Assembly (NCBI GenBank): GCA_964448135.1
Contig: CAYUVH010000034.1
Span: 62,001-126,000, forward strand
Length of the DNA: 64,000 bases
Direction of reading: 5' to 3'
From: CAYUVH01 sp964448135
GTDB taxonomy: Bacteria > Verrucomicrobiota > Verrucomicrobiia > Limisphaerales > UBA8199
The notes under the pieces are model-generated. The model did no database searches. It saw only the letters and a program-made list of their open reading frames with translations, and had not been told where the DNA came from. Shown piece by piece: positions 60,789 through 64,000 of the stretch (the stretch's first letter is position 1; the number at the start of each line of letters is the position of its first letter). A program made the translations under genes and the position numbers.

Positions 60789-63581
60789 TCAGTCGAGCCC
60801 GGAATTAGCCTCCACCCAGGCAATCAGCTTCGCTTCGAATCCACGGTTGCCTTTGGCGAGACCACGGTGCTCCAGCTCGCGATGAAGCATGGGTTCGAGT
60901 GTATCGCGCAGCAAACTAAGCATTTCGTCATTGCTCGCGAGTGCTTGCGTGGACGGCCCCGCGTGCCAGAGTTTGTCCGGATGGCGTTCCCAATTCACGA
61001 GACGTTTACCTTCCTTGTCCACAGCCAGTGTCACCACGGCGCGCTTCACTTGGCCTTTCTCGCCACGCGCTTCAACGGCCCATGCGGCGAACACACCACT
61101 GCTTTCGTCGGGCGACTGGGCACGTATGCCGAGCTGCTCCGGTGGGTATTCACGGAACAGTTGCAGATATTTTGTGACAATCGGGTGATCCAGGCCCAAT
61201 AGCTGAACCTTCTCCATCCGCAATGACAACTCACGCTCGGTGGTCAGCAGCACCTCGGTCTTGGTGGAGTGGTCAATCCACGCGAACAACTTGTCGCCTC
61301 GCTTGGTGAACGTATCTGCTTCGGCGCTGGCGGCGTCACCAACGAACCGCACCAACGCATCCATGGCCTCCTCGGGGTCGCCCATCGCCTTGTAGTCATC
61401 GAGCCGGAAGCCGTCGAGGTCTTGAAACAATTCGAACACTACCTTGCGGGCCTCGACGGCGTTGGACATGGCCGCTTCCAGCTCCACTTTGGTGCGCTTC
61501 AACTGCGGATCGCTCAAGGCATCGGCGTAAAGGGCGGCGTAATTCACCTGCATTGAGAGCTGGCCGAGGATTTGGGTGCGAAGGTCTTCGGCGATCTGGC
61601 CGCGTTCGTCAACTTTGCCCAGCGCCCGGCCGATTTCCTTCAACTTTTCATCCAGCAGCAGAAAAATAGAGCCTTCGATCGTGTCCGAGAGCACGAGGTT
61701 GTAAACTTGTGCCGTGTTGAGCTGGCCGTAGCGATGGATGCGGCCGATGCGCTGCTCCAGGTCCATCGGATTCCACGGGAGGTCAAAATTAAACAGGACA
61801 CGAGCATGTTGCAGATTAATGCCTTCGCGGCCGGCAGCGGTGCAGATTAGGACCCGTGGTCCATCGGCCGTCTTAAATCGCTTTTCTGCTGCCGTCTTTG
61901 CGCCGTGGTCGCCGCCCTTTAGCACCGTGACGCCTTGGCCGGGATATTGTTTCTCGATTTCTGCCCCCAGCATCTCGACACTGCCAAGATAGGTGGCGAA
62001 CACGACAATGCGTTCCTGTGGATTCTGCCGCCACAAGACGCCCAGCGCGCAGATGAGCTTCTCCACCTTGGTTTCGCGTTGCGTGGGATAAGTGGCCAGG
62101 AGTTCCTTGATGCGCCTCCGTTCCTCGGGCAATGCGACAGTGACGCTGCTGATGGCGGCGTCTTCGGCTTCGGCCGCGCCGGTTTCCGAGCCAAACTCAT
62201 CCGCGCCTGCCCCAAGCGCTTCCTCTTCCTCACGTTGCAATCTCAGAATCTTGATCCGGTAGTCAGCCAGCAACTGATCCACCTGCGCATCCTCCAGACG
62301 TCCCGTGCCGATACCATGCAACTCGCGGATGAGTGACCGCGCCTCATCGAGTGCAACATTACGCTGATCAATATCCAGCTTCTGGTCGTGCATCAACGAC
62401 TCCTGGATCGTCAGTGCGATGAGCCGCCGGCGCAACGTGCGCTGGACGGCGGCAAAGCTGGAGGCGGCAATCTTTTGGAAAATCGTCATCACAAAGGCCA
62501 GCCCCTGGCCTTTCTTCCCCTGACGTTTCGCCAGCGCAAACCCGTCTTGCAAATACATGACGAGCGCGGTGTAAAACGCCTTTTCCGTGTCCGCCATTGT
62601 AAATGCCTCAGTCTGCACTTGCCGCCGAGCAAATAGCGTCGAGCCATCTGGTTTGCAAGCATCGGCCTTGGTGCGGCGGAATACGACGACGTTTAAGCGA
62701 TGCCGATGCTCGACCATCTCATGTGGCGAATTGAAAAGCGTGGGGTCAAGCATTTGCACCAACATCCAGAAACGAAAGTGGTCGCCTTGGTGTGGCGTGG
62801 CCGACAACAAGATCAGGTCACGGGTGTGTTCCTTCAGCATTTCCGCGAGCCGGAAATTCTGGGTTTTTACCAGTTTGTTGTTCTGTCGATAGGCCGTCAG
62901 GTGGTGGGCTTCATCGAACACCACCAAATCCCACGGTGGAGCGGCCCTTAAGCGAGCGACGCGGGCGCGCAACTTGAGCGTGTCTATGCTGGCGATGAGC
63001 AGATTGTGTTTCTCGAAGGCATTGGATTTGCGGTCCGTCACGTCGCCTTCGCTGCCGAAGACCTCAAAATTCAGATGAAACACCTCGTTCAGCTCCCGAT
63101 GCCAGTTGTTCACCAGCCCGGCGGGGACGACCATCAGCGCGCGCTTGAGTTCGCCGCGGCTGACCAGTTCGCGCAAGATGAGCGCGGCTTCGATGGTTTT
63201 GCCGAGGCCGACTTCATCCGCGATGAGAAACCTCCGTGGCGACGCGGTGGCGACGCGGTGCGTTAGCACGACCTGGTGCGGGAGCAAATCAATCTTGGCC
63301 GACGTGAGGGCGCTGACGTTGTCCATCAACGGCAGTGCGTGCGCCTGATAGCAGAGCCATGCCCGGAGCGCCCGCTTGCCGTCGCCCATTGCTTGGGATA
63401 TGACCACTTCCGACCGCCCCACGGCAGAAGTCAGCCCGGCGACGGGCACCTGGCGTTCGCCGACCGGGAAAAACACTTTGATAAAGCCGTCCACCGCTTG
63501 AGCGATGACGACGCCTTCGCCCAGTTCGGGGTGTCGCACACGCGCACCAGGCGAAACGAGTGTGGTAACAGAGGCCATCAT
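60789..63581 (-). CDS. SNF2-family (RapA/HepA-like) helicase
   Basis: 930 residues, start at 63581 (a second ATG is adjacent at 63578). All SNF2 motifs are visible: RRFLIADEVGLGKTIEAALI (I), LMVVPAGLVNNWHRELNEVF, WDLVVFDEAHHLTAY (II, DEAH), LILLSATPHQGDHFRFWMLV (III), then after an insert the C-lobe IVVFATYLGSVEMLGAE, LICTAAGREGINLQHARVLF and RIGRIHRYGQ (VI). The N-terminus (ARVRHPELGEGVVIAQ) is a small SH3-like barrel. Standalone SNF2 proteins of this shape occur in RapA-like and in DISARM- or BREX-type defence loci; none of the other DISARM or BREX genes is seen here. It begins three bases after the stop of the upstream gene. Confidence 0.92.
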   Translation of the reverse strand: MMASVTTLVSPGARVRHPELGEGVVIAQAVDGFIKVFFPVGERQVPVAGLTSAVGRSEVVISQAMGDGKRALRAWLCYQAHALPLMDNVSALTSAKIDLLPHQVVLTHRVATASPRRFLIADEVGLGKTIEAALILRELVSRGELKRALMVVPAGLVNNWHRELNEVFHLNFEVFGSEGDVTDRKSNAFEKHNLLIASIDTLKLRARVARLRAAPPWDLVVFDEAHHLTAYRQNNKLVKTQNFRLAEMLKEHTRDLILLSATPHQGDHFRFWMLVQMLDPTLFNSPHEMVEHRHRLNVVVFRRTKADACKPDGSTLFARRQVQTEAFTMADTEKAFYTALVMYLQDGFALAKRQGKKGQGLAFVMTIFQKIAASSFAAVQRTLRRRLIALTIQESLMHDQKLDIDQRNVALDEARSLIRELHGIGTGRLEDAQVDQLLADYRIKILRLQREEEEALGAGADEFGSETGAAEAEDAAISSVTVALPEERRRIKELLATYPTQRETKVEKLICALGVLWRQNPQERIVVFATYLGSVEMLGAEIEKQYPGQGVTVLKGGDHGAKTAAEKRFKTADGPRVLICTAAGREGINLQHARVLFNFDLPWNPMDLEQRIGRIHRYGQLNTAQVYNLVLSDTIEGSIFLLLDEKLKEIGRALGKVDERGQIAEDLRTQILGQLSMQVNYAALYADALSDPQLKRTKVELEAAMSNAVEARKVVFELFQDLDGFRLDDYKAMGDPEEAMDALVRFVGDAASAEADTFTKRGDKLFAWIDHSTKTEVLLTTERELSLRMEKVQLLGLDHPIVTKYLQLFREYPPEQLGIRAQSPDESSGVFAAWAVEARGEKGQVKRAVVTLAVDKEGKRLVNWERHPDKLWHAGPSTQALASNDEMLSLLRDTLEPMLHRELEHRGLAKGNRGFEAKLIAWVEANSGLD

Positions 63582-63584
63582 CGC

Positions 63585-64000
63585 TTATAGGTACAGCTCA
63601 ATTTCATCCTGCTTGCTTGATTGCAACGACATTGCGCCGTTCTTGGGTGAGTAGTTCACAAGACCCAGATTTTTAAGGTGGGCGACTGCATCATCAAATT
63701 CGTTGACAGTCTTGCAGTAGTGATTCCGCAACGTGTCGCGGCTTACTGTGTTGCGCCCCCAGAACTTCTTCTTAACCATCGCGTGCAATACTCTTCGCGC
63801 TCCAGAAGTCATTGGCTTCCGAACAGAGAATCCTTCCAGGGATTCTTCCAGACCTTGAAGCACCGAGTCGTACCCATCGATTCCAAAGTAATGACTGTGC
63901 GTGCGACGAATCATTGACACGCTGGATGAACCAACCAGCACTACTTCGAAACCGTCCTGGGCGGTGTACTGGTCTTCAATGGCTTTATAGGCGTCGTATG
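63585..64000 (-). CDS. unrecognised protein, N-terminus beyond the window
   Basis: The frame stays open to the window edge (138 codons visible), reading ...YDAYKAIEDQYTAQDGFEVV and then LVGSSSVSMIRRTHSHYFGI. The C-terminal 80 residues look like a winged helix (RRVLHAMVKKKFWGRNTVSR, then VAHLKNLGLVNYSPKNGAMS), a possible DNA-binding part. I do not recognise the family. Its stop is three bases before the helicase start, so the two form an operon with the kinase gene further on. Confidence 0.75.
   Translation of the reverse strand, partial: YDAYKAIEDQYTAQDGFEVVLVGSSSVSMIRRTHSHYFGIDGYDSVLQGLEESLEGFSVRKPMTSGARRVLHAMVKKKFWGRNTVSRDTLRNHYCKTVNEFDDAVAHLKNLGLVNYSPKNGAMSLQSSKQDEIELYL

Noticed and set aside
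60789..63581. Calling the SNF2 helicase a DISARM (DrmD) or BREX component.
   Set aside because: None of the partner genes of those systems is in view, and sequence alone does not tell these SNF2 proteins from RapA-like ones.

Overview
The window looks like a chromosomal segment of a member of the Verrucomicrobiota, probably a Pedosphaera/Limisphaera-like lineage. This is inferred from gene content: a DUF1501 (Tat) plus planctomycete-type cytochrome/DUF1549/DUF1553 pair, an ECF sigma factor fused to a membrane segment, many large secreted proteins, a formylglycine-dependent sulfatase, and GC-rich DNA littered with short hairpin repeats. No rRNA and one tRNA (Leu, anticodon GAG) were found.

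Layout. 1-3.7 kb: a truncated NADAR-family lipoprotein gene, a HIS6-type hisA, a DUF2062 membrane protein and a secreted SGNH hydrolase. 3.7-11.3 kb: a VKOR-DsbA fusion with a HEAT-like partner, an unrecognised secreted protein, and a SUMF1-like protein flanked by two thioredoxin-fold proteins that have lost their CxxC. 11.4-12.2 kb: gene-free and packed with repeats. 12.2-16.9 kb: glutamate dehydrogenase, queE, a class III aminotransferase carrying a heptanucleotide repeat, rsmA and a Nudix hydrolase. 16.9-24.0 kb: a complete urate-to-glyoxylate pathway (uricase, HIU hydrolase, OHCU decarboxylase, allantoinase, allantoate amidohydrolase, ureidoglycine aminohydrolase and a plant-like ureidoglycolate amidohydrolase). 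24.0-26.1 kb: a GH114-like protein and rsmH. 26.1-35.9 kb: an efflux cluster of two RND pumps, one adaptor and one outer-membrane factor. 36.1-47.9 kb: VOC protein, Wzz-like protein, large secreted protein, ParB-like protein, sulfatase, methyltransferase, ECF-membrane fusion, YraN and a zinc-ribbon membrane protein. 48.0-52.0 kb: the DUF1501 and PSD1/cytochrome pair.

From 52.0 kb the sequence changes character. The tRNA-Leu gene is followed at once by a tyrosine integrase, a helix-turn-helix protein, a CHC2/TOPRIM primase-like protein and a DUF3987 ATPase: the replication and integration module of an integrated element. Beyond it lie a small membrane protein, a double receiver protein, an XRE regulator, a kinase-TPR-FHA protein, a SNF2-family helicase and a truncated unrecognised gene. 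The far end of the element (attR) is not visible, so the last 7 kb may or may not belong to it. The kinase/helicase/unknown-gene block is the best candidate here for an undescribed (possibly defensive) system.

A second theme is repeats: at least four families of dispersed hairpin elements sit between genes, and in two places one arm of such a hairpin appears to encode the hydrophobic core of a signal peptide.
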